From: Caballeronia sp. M1242
Lineage (GTDB): Bacteria; Pseudomonadota; Gammaproteobacteria; Burkholderiales; Burkholderiaceae
Length of the DNA stretch: 64,000 bases
Reading direction: 5' to 3'
NCBI RefSeq assembly: GCF_017220215.1
Contig: NZ_CP071132.1
Span: 62,001 to 126,000, forward strand
Position 1 is the first letter of the stretch, and every line of letters starts with the position of its first letter. Both the position numbers and the translations under genes were made by a program. Below are positions 8,259 to 17,065 of this stretch, in pieces. The notes under the pieces were generated by a model. It worked only from the letters and a program-made list of their open reading frames with translations, had not been told where the DNA came from and ran no database searches.

Positions 8259-8564
8259 TCACATATTCGTATAAGAAGCACACCACCCGCGCCCGGCCAC
8301 CAGCTTTGCCCCGAACAGCGTGCAGCCGCCCCACGCATCGGTGGACTTGCCCTGAAACAGCGAGCAGTTCGCGCACGCCTGATCCGCCGCGAAGTTCGGG
8401 TACTTCGCCTTGTCGACCTTCGCGGCATCTTCCTTGTAGCCGACGGCAATGGCCGCGGGATCGGTTTCGCTTAAGTGCGGCGCGTCGGCGCTGGCTCGCG
8501 TGAGCCAGAGCGATGCGCCCGCGCCCGTCGTCAGAATCAGGAAGTGTCGGCGAGAGGTGGTCAT
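8259..8564 (-). CDS. High-potential iron-sulfur protein (HiPIP)
   Basis: This 101-aa protein begins with a twin-arginine leader (SRRHFLILTTGAGASLWL), so it is exported folded. The mature domain has the HiPIP cysteine pattern: CANC, then GGC, then WC near the end (ACANCSLFQ, WGGCTLFGAK, GRGWCASY), which ligates one 4Fe-4S cluster. HiPIPs carry single electrons in the periplasm between respiratory or photosynthetic complexes and oxidases. The ATG at 8564 is chosen because the Tat motif follows directly. No adjacent redox partner is visible. Confidence 0.9.
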   Translation of the reverse strand: MTTSRRHFLILTTGAGASLWLTRASADAPHLSETDPAAIAVGYKEDAAKVDKAKYPNFAADQACANCSLFQGKSTDAWGGCTLFGAKLVAGRGWCASYTNM

Positions 8565-8779
8565 AGCAAGTGAAAGTGATAAAGGGCGATCGAGCATCTC
8601 GCACGATACGCCGACTCGCGCCGCGCCGCACGTGCGGTTCGCGAACGCGCGATCGATTTTCTCCGGTCGAAGAAACGACGCTCAACCTTCGCGCGCGCCT
8701 GCCGTTATTCCTGCCAGAACGGCAAACGTACAACACTCTACGCAGCGCCGCTGCGACCTCACTTCGAAGGAGAACGACG

Positions 8780-8899
8780 ATGACTGAAGCTGACTGGATG
8801 ATGGCAGGCGTGTATCTGGTCGAACTCGTGGCGGGCACGCTCTTCCTGAGCGCGCTCGCGCGACGCAGCCTGAGCCGGCAAAGCCAGCGCGGCCGTTGA
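8780..8899 (+). CDS. Small predicted membrane protein (39 aa)
   Basis: A short frame beginning MTEADWMMAGVYLVELVAGT has one hydrophobic helix (about residues 7-28) and a basic C-terminal tail with several Arg/Ser. A very good ribosome site (GAAGGAGAACGACG) precedes the ATG, which is the main support. Function unknown. It lies alone between the HiPIP gene and the antiporter small subunit gene, both on the other strand. Confidence 0.6.
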   Translation: MTEADWMMAGVYLVELVAGTLFLSALARRSLSRQSQRGR

Positions 8900-8952
8900 G
8901 GCGTGGCGCGAGTCGCGCGCCGGAACGCGGCGTCCGGCGCGTGACCGCCGCG

Positions 8953-9081
8953 TCACTTGAAGAGTTTGACGGCCTGCGAAAGCGTGTTCGTGATGCCCCA
9001 CGCGAGCGGAATCAGCACGTACAGCCAGAAGATCAGCAACAGCGCCTTGTTCGACGAGCCGCCTTCGTATCGATCGTTCAT
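8953..9081 (-). CDS. Small subunit of oxalate/formate-type MFS antiporter (42 aa)
   Basis: This 42-aa protein has a polar N-terminus (MNDRYEGGSSNKA), a single membrane helix (LLLIFWLYVLIPLAWGI) and an amphipathic basic tail. It matches my memory of the tiny proteins annotated as MFS transporter small subunit that follow OxlT-like carriers in Burkholderiales. AAGGAG stands six bases before its ATG. It is 49 bp downstream of the carrier on the same strand, across a tandem repeat. It is presumed to stabilise or modulate the carrier in the inner membrane; that role is inferred. Confidence 0.8.
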   Translation of the reverse strand: MNDRYEGGSSNKALLLIFWLYVLIPLAWGITNTLSQAVKLFK

Positions 9082-9083
9082 GC

Positions 9084-9128
9084 GGGTCTCCTTGTGGGTC
9101 TCTTGTTGGTCTCTTGTGGGTCTCGTTC
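9084..9128. repeat. Tandem GGGTCTC(T)TTGT repeats carrying SD-like sequences
   Basis: Four imperfect 10-12-bp units (GGGTCTCCTTGT, GGGTCTCTTGTT, GGTCTCTTGT, GGGTCTCGTTCG) fill the gap between the carrier and its small subunit. On the coding (minus) strand each unit reads roughly ACAAGAGACC; the one nearest the small gene reads ACAAGGAGACCC and supplies its Shine-Dalgarno site. Confidence 0.8.
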
Positions 9129-9130
9129 GT

Positions 9131-10525
9131 TCAGCCGGCCCTGGCCGCCGTGTCCATGTGATGTTTCTCGTCCACGCGCTTGATGAGAAGGTTGCATACG
9201 AAACCGATCACGAGCAGCGCCGCCATGATGTGAAGGGTCATCGTGTAAGCGTCCGACTTCGGGACGCCGCGCGCCACTTCGTAGGCGCGGATGTAGTTCA
9301 CGAGCACCGGACCCGCGATGCCCGCCGCTGCCCACGCGGTCAGAAGACGCCCGTGAATGCCGCCGACGAACGCCGTGCCGAACATGTCCGCGAGGTAGGC
9401 CGGAATCGTGGCGAAGCCGCCGCCGTACATCGAGAGAATCACGCCATACGCGAGCACGAATAGCGCGATGTTGCCGGCCTGCGCGAACTGCGGCACGAGA
9501 AAGTAGAGCACCGCGCCGAGCGCAAAGAATACGAAGTACGTGTTCTTGCGGCCGATCCAGTCCGACGCCGACGCCCACACGAAGCGTCCGCCCATGTTGA
9601 AGAGCGACAGCAGGCCGACGAAGCCGGCCGCCGCGCCCGCCGTGATCGACGACTTGAAGCTCTCCTGGATCATCACCGACGCTTGACCGAGCACGCCGAT
9701 GCCCGCCGTCACGTTCAGGAAGAGCACGAGCCACAGCAGGTAGAACTGCGGCGTCTTGAGCGCCTGATCGATGTGCACGTGGTTCTTCGTGATCATCTTG
9801 TTCGCGGTGGCAGGCGGCGTCCAGCCGGCCGGCTTCCAGTCCGCCGGCGGGATGCGGATCGCGAGCGCGCCGATGGTCATCGAGATGAAGTAGAGCACGC
9901 CCAGCACCAGGAAGGTCTCGGCCACGCCCACGCTCGTCGCGCTCTTGAAGTAGTTCATGAGGGCGACGGAGCCGGGCGCGGCGATCATCGCGCCGCCGCC
10001 GAAGCCCATGATCGCCATGCCCGTGGCCATGCCGCGACGGTCCGGGAACCAGCGAATGAGCGTCGAGACCGGCGAGACATAGCCGAGCCCCAGCCCGATG
10101 CCGCCGATCACGCCATAGCCGAGATAGAGCAGCACGATCTGATGCAGGTACACGCCGAGCGCGGATACGAGAAAGCCGCCGCCGAAGCAGCAGGCCGCGG
10201 TGAACATGGTGCGGCGAGGGCCGACTTTCTCCAGCCACTTGCCCGCGAACGCCGCCGACAACCCGAGAAACACGATGGCGAGCGAGAAGATCCAGCCGAG
10301 CGTCGTGAGCGACCAGTCGTCGGGCGCGGACTGCGTGATGCCGACCACGCGTGTCAACGGCGCATTGAAGACGGAGAACGCATACGCCTGCCCGATACAG
10401 AGATGCACGGCGAGCGCCGCGGGCGGCACCATCCAGCGCGAGAAGCCGGGCCGGGCGATGGTCGCTTCCTTGGAAAAGAAGCCATGCGGGCCGTGCGCGG
10501 CCCCTTGCTTGATGGTGCTGTTCAT
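9131..10525 (-). CDS. Oxalate/formate-type MFS antiporter (OxlT family)
   Basis: This 464-aa, twelve-helix MFS protein resembles the OxlT/MCT branch: the PPAALAVHLCIGQAYAFSVF first helix, Gly-rich transmembrane segments, and a loop DWIGRKNTYFVFF between helices 8 and 9. These carriers exchange oxalate for formate or transport small monocarboxylates. The ATG at 10525 follows a GGAG site. A 42-aa partner gene lies downstream. No oxalyl-CoA decarboxylase or formyl-CoA transferase gene is in the window, so the oxalate substrate is not established. Confidence 0.82.
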   Translation of the reverse strand: MNSTIKQGAAHGPHGFFSKEATIARPGFSRWMVPPAALAVHLCIGQAYAFSVFNAPLTRVVGITQSAPDDWSLTTLGWIFSLAIVFLGLSAAFAGKWLEKVGPRRTMFTAACCFGGGFLVSALGVYLHQIVLLYLGYGVIGGIGLGLGYVSPVSTLIRWFPDRRGMATGMAIMGFGGGAMIAAPGSVALMNYFKSATSVGVAETFLVLGVLYFISMTIGALAIRIPPADWKPAGWTPPATANKMITKNHVHIDQALKTPQFYLLWLVLFLNVTAGIGVLGQASVMIQESFKSSITAGAAAGFVGLLSLFNMGGRFVWASASDWIGRKNTYFVFFALGAVLYFLVPQFAQAGNIALFVLAYGVILSMYGGGFATIPAYLADMFGTAFVGGIHGRLLTAWAAAGIAGPVLVNYIRAYEVARGVPKSDAYTMTLHIMAALLVIGFVCNLLIKRVDEKHHMDTAARAG

Positions 10526-10769
10526 CGTGGTCTCCGTGGCGCGCCGCTCGCGAGACATCTAGCGTGGCGCGCTCATCTTTGCTTTGTCGTGGGCTGTGCG
10601 CGGTACGACGCACCGCTGTGCGTTCCGGAAAACATGCGATGGAACGACATATAGGCGCGACATTCCGTCACGGCTGCGCATGACGTTAGACAAGAGCGAT
10701 GCGCTTTGCAATATGAACCGGGCCGCCATAAGCGTTTGCCCCAACCCGCATGTGGACACGCGTGAGACG

Positions 10770-11555
10770 TCACCATCGCGGCGGGCGCTTCTCGATGAAC
10801 GCTTGCGTTCCTTCGAGCGCGGACTCGTCCATCATGTTGCAGGCCATCGTCTCGGCAGCGAGCGCGTACGCGGCTTCGATGCCTGTTTCCAGCTGCCGGT
10901 AGAAAAGCCGCTTGCCCGCCGCGATCGCTTCGCGCGGCTTGCGTGCGATGCTCGCTGCAAGCGCGCGCACGGCCTCATCGAGTTCATTCGGCGACGCGAC
11001 GCGATTCACGAGGCCACGCTCGCATGCGGTTCGCGCATCGATGAAGTCGCCGGTGACGAGCATCTCGAACGCCGCTTTGCGCGAGACGTTGCGCGAAAGC
11101 GGCACGCTCGGCGTCGCGCAGAAGAGACCCAGATTCACGCCGGATACCGCGAAGCGCGCTTCGTCGGATGCAATGGCGAGATCGCACATCGCGACGAGCT
11201 GACAGCCCGCCGCCGTCGCAATGCCATGCACTCGCGCGATGACCGGCTGCGGCATGCGCTGAATCGTCATCATCATGCGCGAGCAGCGTGCGAAAAGCTC
11301 GCGATAGTAGGCAAGTGACGGCGCCGCGCGCATTTCCTTCAGATCGTGGCCCGCGCAGAACGCGCGCCCCGCGCCCGCGATGACGACCACGCGTGCATCG
11401 GATAGAGCGATCGCATTTAGTTCGGTGTCCAATGCATCGAGCATGGACTCGGAGAGCGCATTGAACGCGTTCGGGCGGTTCATCGTGACCGACACCGCGC
11501 CTTCGACGCCATATGCGTCTCTTTCGAGCAGGACCAGTGCATCCGTATCGGTCAT
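10770..11555 (-). CDS. Enoyl-CoA hydratase/isomerase family protein
   Basis: This 261-aa crotonase-fold protein has the oxyanion-hole motif AGHDLKEM (with GAGRAFCAGHDLKEM) and the second loop with GIATAAGCQLVAMCDLAIAS. It adds water to, or isomerises, an enoyl-CoA. The usual hydratase Glu pair is not obvious, so another crotonase activity is possible. It lies 13 nt after the acyl-CoA ligase and is last in a four-gene minus-strand unit (GST, GST, ligase, hydratase), implying catabolism of a carboxylic acid through its CoA thioester. The ATG at 11555 follows GAAGGG. Confidence 0.85.
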   Translation of the reverse strand: MTDTDALVLLERDAYGVEGAVSVTMNRPNAFNALSESMLDALDTELNAIALSDARVVVIAGAGRAFCAGHDLKEMRAAPSLAYYRELFARCSRMMMTIQRMPQPVIARVHGIATAAGCQLVAMCDLAIASDEARFAVSGVNLGLFCATPSVPLSRNVSRKAAFEMLVTGDFIDARTACERGLVNRVASPNELDEAVRALAASIARKPREAIAAGKRLFYRQLETGIEAAYALAAETMACNMMDESALEGTQAFIEKRPPRW

Positions 11556-11568
11556 GGTCTGATGCCCT

Positions 11569-13212
11569 TCAAACGTCGATGGCCGCGACCGAGCCCGCGC
11601 GCTTGCGCAGTTCGAACTTCTGGATCTTGCCGGTCGATGTCTTCGGCAACTCGCAGAACTCGATCGCGCGCGGCACTTTGAACCCGGCAAGCAGCGTCTT
11701 GCAATGCGCGATCAGTTCTTCGGCGCTCGCATCTGCGCCGGCCTTCAGTTCGACGAATGCGCAGGGCGTCTCGCCCCAGCGCGCATCCGGTTTGGCGACG
11801 ACCGCGACGGCCATCACGGCAGGGTGCCGGTACAGCGCGTCCTCCACTTCGATGCTCGATATGTTCTCGCCGCCCGAGATGATGATGTCCTTGCTGCGAT
11901 CCTTGATCCGCACATAGCCGTCCGGATACGCGACGGCCAGATCGCCGGTATGAAACCAGCCACCGCGGAACGCTTCTTCCGTCGCGCTCACGTTCTTCAG
12001 ATAGCCCTTCATCGTGATGTTGCCGCGAAACATGATCTCGCCGATGCTTTCGCCGTCAGCGGGAACCGGCTCCATTGTCAGCGGATCGCGCACGCTGACC
12101 GCATCCTGCAAGTGATAGCGCACGCCTTGGCGCGCATTGAGCCGCGCGCGTTCGCCGATATCGAGCATGCTCCATTCGGCTTGTTGCGCGCAGACGGTCG
12201 CGGGTCCGTAGACTTCGGTGAGTCCGTACACATGCGTCAGTTCGAAGCCGAGCCGCTCCATGCCTTCGATCATCGCGGCGGGCGGCGCGGCGCCCGCGAC
12301 CATCGCGTGAACCCTGTGCGCGATGCCGGCCTTCATGTCGTCCGGCGCATTGACGAGCAGGTTCTGCACGATAGGCGCGCCGCAATAATGCGTCACGCCC
12401 TCGCTGCGGATCAGATCGAAGATCGTCTTCGTGTCGATCTTGCGCAGACACACGTTGACGCCCGCGCGTGCTGCCACCGTCCACGGAAAGCACCATCCGT
12501 TGCAATGGAACATCGGCAAGGTCCAGAGATACACCGCATGCTTCGGCATGTCCCATTCGAGTATGTTGCTGACCGCATTCGTATAAGCGCCGCGATGGTG
12601 ATAAACGACGCCCTTCGGATTGCCCGTCGTCCCCGATGTGTAATTCAGGCAGATAGCGTTCCATTCGTCCGACGGCGGCAACCATTGATACGCCGCGTCG
12701 CCACTTGCGAGCAGCGTCTCATAGTCGATTTCGCCGATGCGTTCGCCGTCACCCGTGTACTGCGGATCATCGACATCGATCACGATCAGCGGTTGCGGCA
12801 CGTTTGCGAGCGCCTTCTTCACGACCGCCGAGAACTCGCGATCCACGATGATCGCCTTCGCTTCGCCGTGCGTGAGCATGAAGGCGAGCGTCGCGGCATC
12901 GAGGCGCGTGTTGAGCGTGTTGAGCACGGCGCCCGTCATGGGCACGCCGAAGTGCGCTTCGACCATCTCGGGCGTGTTGGGCAGCATGGCCGCCACCGTA
13001 TCGCCCAAGCCGATGCCGCGCGAAGCCAACGCCGACGCGAGACGTCGCGTGCGCGCGTAGGTCTCGGCCCATGTGCGACGCACGTCGCCATGCACGACCG
13101 CGAGCCGCGTCGGATAGACGGATGCGGCGCGTTCGATGAAGGTGAGCGGCGTCAGCGCCGCGTAGTTGGCGGCGGTCTTGGGAAGGCCTTCGTCGTATTT
13201 GCCGGCGTTCAT
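11569..13212 (-). CDS. AMP-forming acyl-CoA ligase (medium-chain or methylmercaptopropionyl type)
   Basis: This 547-aa protein belongs to the ANL superfamily. The P-loop-like A3 motif YTSGTTGNPKG is at 191-201. The core motif GGWFHTGDLAV, the hinge DRSKDIIISGGENISS and the C-terminal lysine motif KTSTGKIQKF follow in order. The enzyme adenylates a carboxylic acid with ATP and transfers it to CoA. Overall wording (TPLTFIERAA, MPKHAVYLWTLPMFHCNGW) resembles DmdB-like and medium-chain ligases. It precedes an enoyl-CoA hydratase by 13 nt and follows two GST genes. The exact acid is unknown. Confidence 0.87.
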   Translation of the reverse strand: MNAGKYDEGLPKTAANYAALTPLTFIERAASVYPTRLAVVHGDVRRTWAETYARTRRLASALASRGIGLGDTVAAMLPNTPEMVEAHFGVPMTGAVLNTLNTRLDAATLAFMLTHGEAKAIIVDREFSAVVKKALANVPQPLIVIDVDDPQYTGDGERIGEIDYETLLASGDAAYQWLPPSDEWNAICLNYTSGTTGNPKGVVYHHRGAYTNAVSNILEWDMPKHAVYLWTLPMFHCNGWCFPWTVAARAGVNVCLRKIDTKTIFDLIRSEGVTHYCGAPIVQNLLVNAPDDMKAGIAHRVHAMVAGAAPPAAMIEGMERLGFELTHVYGLTEVYGPATVCAQQAEWSMLDIGERARLNARQGVRYHLQDAVSVRDPLTMEPVPADGESIGEIMFRGNITMKGYLKNVSATEEAFRGGWFHTGDLAVAYPDGYVRIKDRSKDIIISGGENISSIEVEDALYRHPAVMAVAVVAKPDARWGETPCAFVELKAGADASAEELIAHCKTLLAGFKVPRAIEFCELPKTSTGKIQKFELRKRAGSVAAIDV

Positions 13213-13243
13213 GATCGTCGTCCTCGTGCGGATGCGGCGGTTA

Positions 13244-13888
13244 TCAAGCCAGATCGTCGAGCTTCACTGCGAAGCCGCGCTGCACGCCCGGACGTGCGAA
13301 CAGCGCTTCGTACCAGCGCTTCACGTTGGGGTAATCGTCGAGCGACACTTGATGCCGCTCGTGCCGCCACGCCCAGCCGAGTATCGCGAAGTCGGCTACG
13401 GACAGCGCGCCCGCGACGTACTCCACTTCGCCGAGCCGCTTGTCGAGCACGCCATACAAGCGGCGCGTTTCGTCGGAATAGCGTTTGAGGCCATAGCGCC
13501 GGTCGCTTTCCGCTTCGACCATGCGAAAGTGATGCACCTGTCCCGGCATCGGGCCGAAGCCGCCCATCTGCCACATCAGCCATTCGAGCACGGGCACGCG
13601 CTCGCGCAGGCTCGCGGGCAGGAACTTGCCCGTCTTCTCGCCGAGATACAGCAGGATCGCGCCCGATTCGAACACGCTGATCGGCTGAGGATCGGAGCCA
13701 TCGGGACCTTCGGGATCGACGATGGCGGGAATGCGATTGTTCGGGCTGATGCGCAGAAACTCGGGCGCATGCTGCTCGCCCTTCGTGATGTTCACGGTTC
13801 TGACCGTATAGGGCAGCTGCATTTCTTCGAGCGCGACGCTGATCTTGCGTCCGTTCGGCGTATTCCACGTATGGAGTTCGATAGTCAT
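13244..13888 (-). CDS. Glutathione S-transferase family protein (YfcG-like)
   Basis: This 214-aa protein has an N-terminal thioredoxin-like domain (TIELHTWNTPNGRKISVALE) with the Asn/Pro active-site region seen in YfcG/Nu-class enzymes, the conserved cis-Pro region NNRIPAIVD and ESGAILLYL, which contacts glutathione. The C-terminal half is all-helical. YfcG-type enzymes act as disulfide-bond reductases rather than classical transferases. It lies between another GST gene (29 nt) and the acyl-CoA ligase (31 nt) in one apparent operon. Confidence 0.87.
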   Translation of the reverse strand: MTIELHTWNTPNGRKISVALEEMQLPYTVRTVNITKGEQHAPEFLRISPNNRIPAIVDPEGPDGSDPQPISVFESGAILLYLGEKTGKFLPASLRERVPVLEWLMWQMGGFGPMPGQVHHFRMVEAESDRRYGLKRYSDETRRLYGVLDKRLGEVEYVAGALSVADFAILGWAWRHERHQVSLDDYPNVKRWYEALFARPGVQRGFAVKLDDLA

Positions 13889-13917
13889 GGCGGTACGGTC
13901 CAGGGTGTGATTCGCAG

Positions 13918-14544
13918 TCAGGTCAATTCGTGCGCGACGTAGCGCTGAAAGCCCGCGCGCGCCGACTGCCGCGCATACCAGCGTTCGAGGTCGGGCAGCG
14001 ACGGCCGCGCGAGTTCCGCGATGCCGTACCAGCGCCGCGCATACGCCGCGATGACGAGATCGGCCAGCGTGAAGGTGCCGCCTTCGAGGTAGTCGCGGCC
14101 TTTCAGATGCGCATCGAGCATGCGCCAGAGCTTTTCCACTTCCATTGCGTCGGCTTCGAGCTGCTTGACGTGGCGCTTGGCTTCGGGCGTTCGAACATAG
14201 CCCCAGAAAACCGGGCGTTCAGCGGGTTGCAGCGTGGACAGCGTCCAGTCGAGCCAGCGGTCCACGCTCGCCCTGACCTTGGGATCGGCGGGATAGAGCG
14301 CATCGTCGCGGCCATATTGCATGACCAGATAGCGGATGATCGAATTCGATTCCCACAGCACGAAGTCGCCATCGACGAGCGTGGGAATGCGGCCCGTCGG
14401 GTTCATCGCCAGATAGCCGGGCTCGTGATTGCGGCCGAACTGCATGCCGGCGTCGATGCGCTCATAGTCGAGACTCAACTCGTCGCAGCACCACAGCACC
14501 TTCTGCACGTTGACCGAATTCGCTCGGCCCCAGATGGTCAGCAT
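13918..14544 (-). CDS. Glutathione S-transferase family protein
   Basis: This 208-aa protein has the GST layout: N-terminal thioredoxin fold beginning LTIWGRANSVNVQKVLWCCD, with the catalytic Ser/Asn region GRANSVNV, the cis-Pro strand TGRIPTLVD and the glutathione-contact ESNSIIRYL. A helical domain follows. It is the first gene of the four-gene unit ending in the enoyl-CoA hydratase. The two GSTs in this operon are diverged (different active-site loops), so they are not recent duplicates. Confidence 0.87.
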   Translation of the reverse strand: MLTIWGRANSVNVQKVLWCCDELSLDYERIDAGMQFGRNHEPGYLAMNPTGRIPTLVDGDFVLWESNSIIRYLVMQYGRDDALYPADPKVRASVDRWLDWTLSTLQPAERPVFWGYVRTPEAKRHVKQLEADAMEVEKLWRMLDAHLKGRDYLEGGTFTLADLVIAAYARRWYGIAELARPSLPDLERWYARQSARAGFQRYVAHELT

Positions 14545-14830
14545 CGGACATTGCCTCCGTCGAAGTATTCGTTATCGACAAGCATAGCGTCTAACGATGA
14601 CGCGCTGTGCTTTGCCGCTTTGCAGCATGACATGCCCTAGTCCTGTCTATCGTAACTACTGATTCAGCGCCTATTGAGCGAATGCTACTGTTGTGCGCAC
14701 ATCCTTAACAGCTGCACGTATGCGGAAAACGTCGGCGGATGGCGTCGGTCCATAACGATCAAAGCGCAGTTCCTGCATGGCCAGAGAGAGCGCGTTCGAG
14801 CGCCGGCTCTGGACGACAAGGAGACGAGAC

Positions 14831-16090
14831 ATGTCCAGGTGCAAGACGTGGCGACTGCATGGTTTCATGGCGACCGGCGCCATGATGACGAGCCTGGGCT
14901 TGATCGCCACGGCTCATGCGGCGGGAGAGCCGCTGAAGATTGGCGTGATCAGCGAGGAATCGTCGGTGGCGGGCGCGTCCATCAGCAAGTCCGCGCAGAT
15001 GGCCGCCGACGAGATCAACGCGCACGGCGGCGTGGATGGCCGCAAGATCGAGATCGTCGCCTATGACGACCACTCCTCCGCGTCCGACGGCGTGCGCGCG
15101 TTCCAGCGCGCGGCGAATCAGGACAAGGTGGTGGCGATCATCGGCAGCTATATCAGCGAAGTCGCGCTCGCGATGGAGCCGTGGTCGGCGCGCCTCAAGA
15201 TGCCATTCATCACGCCGGGCGCGGCGAGCAACGACATATCGAAGCACGTCCACGACGACTACGAGCACTACAAGTACACGTTCCACGGCTGGATGACCTC
15301 CGCGTTCATCGCGCAGTCCATCTGCGACTTCTCGCACGATATCCTCGTCGGCCAGTTCAAGATGAAGACGACTGTCGTGATGAGCGAGGACGCCGCGTGG
15401 ACCAAGCCGCTCGACGAACGCTATCTGGAGTGTCTGCCGAAGGCGGGGCTTCAGGTGCTGGACCACATCCGCTTCAATCCGGATACGTCGGACTTCACGC
15501 CGATCTTCAACCAGATCGAGGCTAAGCATCCGGATACGATCACGACCGGCATCAGCCACGTCGGCGTGCAGCCCACCGTGCAATGGCACGACCAGCAAGT
15601 GCCCATTCCGATGACGGGCCAAAGCTCGCAAGCCACCACGACGAGCTTCTGGAAGGACACCAACGGCGCGACCGAAGGCGTGATCACCGCATCGGCGGCC
15701 GCGCCGGGCGTCGCCGTGACGCCGAAGACGGTGCCGTTCGTCGATGCGTATCAGAAGAAGTTCGGCGTGTCGCCCGCGTATGACGGCTTCACGAGCTACG
15801 ACCTCGTGTACATCCTCGCGGATGCCATCCATCGCAATCAGGGTTCCACCGATCCCGACAAGATGGTCGATGCGCTCGAAAAGACGGACTACGTGGGCAC
15901 CATCGGCCGCTGGCAGTTCTACGGCAAGAACGATCAGTTCACGCATGCGCTGAAGTACGGTCCGGGCTATATCACCGGCATCAATCTGCAATGGCAGGAC
16001 GGCAAGCAAGTGGCGATCTGGCCGGCGTCCATCGCCAACGCGAAGGTCAAGTTCCCGGCTTTCGTCAAGGTGCAACAGGCGGCGAAGTAG
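14831..16090 (+). CDS. ABC transporter periplasmic binding protein, branched-chain/urea/amide type
   Basis: This 419-aa protein has a signal peptide (MSRCKTWRLHGF, hydrophobic stretch, cleavage near AHA-AGEP). The mature part begins LKIGVISEESSVAG, and DEINAHGGVDGRKIEIVAYD is the classic type I LivJ-like binding fold. An AGGAGACGAGAC site precedes the ATG at 14831; the upstream in-frame ATG at 14777 lacks one. It heads a plus-strand operon with permeases and ATPase. The ligand may be a branched-chain amino acid, amide or aromatic acid; the nearby porin may serve the same uptake. Confidence 0.88.
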   Translation: MSRCKTWRLHGFMATGAMMTSLGLIATAHAAGEPLKIGVISEESSVAGASISKSAQMAADEINAHGGVDGRKIEIVAYDDHSSASDGVRAFQRAANQDKVVAIIGSYISEVALAMEPWSARLKMPFITPGAASNDISKHVHDDYEHYKYTFHGWMTSAFIAQSICDFSHDILVGQFKMKTTVVMSEDAAWTKPLDERYLECLPKAGLQVLDHIRFNPDTSDFTPIFNQIEAKHPDTITTGISHVGVQPTVQWHDQQVPIPMTGQSSQATTTSFWKDTNGATEGVITASAAAPGVAVTPKTVPFVDAYQKKFGVSPAYDGFTSYDLVYILADAIHRNQGSTDPDKMVDALEKTDYVGTIGRWQFYGKNDQFTHALKYGPGYITGINLQWQDGKQVAIWPASIANAKVKFPAFVKVQQAAK

Positions 16091-16175
16091 GGCATTGCCG
16101 GACGCATGGGCGCGCGGGCGCTTCGCGTGAGACGAACGCCCGCATCGATACGCGTGTTCACATCGAAGGCCGGAT

Positions 16176-17051
16176 ATGCTGCCACTGCAGATTCTGATCG
16201 ACGGTTTCGCCATCAGCTCGCTCTATGCGCTCGGCGCGATAGGCTTCACGCTCATCTTCGGCGTGTCCGGCGTGCTCAATCTCGCGCACGGCGGCGTGAT
16301 GCTCGTCGCCGCGCTGCTCGGCTGGATGTTCGCGGGCGAGGCGGGCCTCGGCACCTATCTCGGCACGCTGCTCGGCGTCGCATGCGGCATGGTCGCCGCC
16401 TACATCACCTATCTGATGGTGGTGCGGCCCATCCAGCGCTCCGCCGCCATACCGCGCGAGGAGAAGGAAATCTTCGTGCTCACCGGCACGCTGCTCTGGG
16501 GCATCATGATCCAGCAGGGCATGGCGTATCTGTTCACCGACAACCCGATCACCATGCGCCCGCTCATCGGCGGCGTGCTGAGTATCGCGGGCGTGCGGGT
16601 TCCCTACAACGAGATCATGATCGCCGTGGTGTGCTGGGTCGTGATCAGTCTACTGTGGCTCTTCGTCAATCGCACGCGGGCGGGCAAGGCGCTGCTCGCC
16701 GCGTCGATGAACCCACGCGGCCTCACGCTGCTCGGCTTCGAACTGTCGCGCATCTATCTGCTCGCGTGGACCATCTACGGCGTGCTGGCGGGCATCGCGG
16801 GCGTGCTGCTCGCGTCGTTTCTCGGCGTGAGCACGAACAACACGGGGCAGCTCACGGCGAGCGCGTTTTCCATCGTGGTGCTGGGCGGGCTCGGCAGCGT
16901 GTCGGGGTCGCTCATGGCGGCGTATGTCGTCGGCTATCTGGAGACGGTCACGGCTTATCTGATTGCGCCGACGCTGCGGCCCTTGCCCGCGTTGCTGCTG
17001 CTGGTGCTGGTCGTCTATGTGCGGCCGCAAGGCTTCCTCGGGCGGCGTTGA
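16176..17051 (+). CDS. livH: ABC transporter permease, LivH type
   Basis: This 291-aa membrane protein has about eight helices and the LivH signature from the start: IDGFAISSLYALGAIGFTLI followed by GVSGVLNLAHG. The EAA-like loop lies near NPRGLTLLGF. It forms the translocation channel together with LivM. It is 85 bp downstream of the binding protein gene and 14 nt before livM. The symbol marks the family; the ligand need not be leucine. Confidence 0.88.
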   Translation: MLPLQILIDGFAISSLYALGAIGFTLIFGVSGVLNLAHGGVMLVAALLGWMFAGEAGLGTYLGTLLGVACGMVAAYITYLMVVRPIQRSAAIPREEKEIFVLTGTLLWGIMIQQGMAYLFTDNPITMRPLIGGVLSIAGVRVPYNEIMIAVVCWVVISLLWLFVNRTRAGKALLAASMNPRGLTLLGFELSRIYLLAWTIYGVLAGIAGVLLASFLGVSTNNTGQLTASAFSIVVLGGLGSVSGSLMAAYVVGYLETVTAYLIAPTLRPLPALLLLVLVVYVRPQGFLGRR

Positions 17052-17065
17052 CCGGAGCCACGCAC

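Noticed and set aside
9078..10613. 511-codon frame on the minus strand overlapping the OxlT-like gene in another phase
   Set aside because: Arg-rich nonsense composition; the overlapping frame encodes a clear twelve-helix MFS carrier with a ribosome site.
11704..13488. 594-codon open frame on the plus strand opposite the acyl-CoA ligase
   Set aside because: Arg/His-rich composition, no domain, no ribosome site; it mirrors the ligase gene. Long antisense frames are expected at this GC content.
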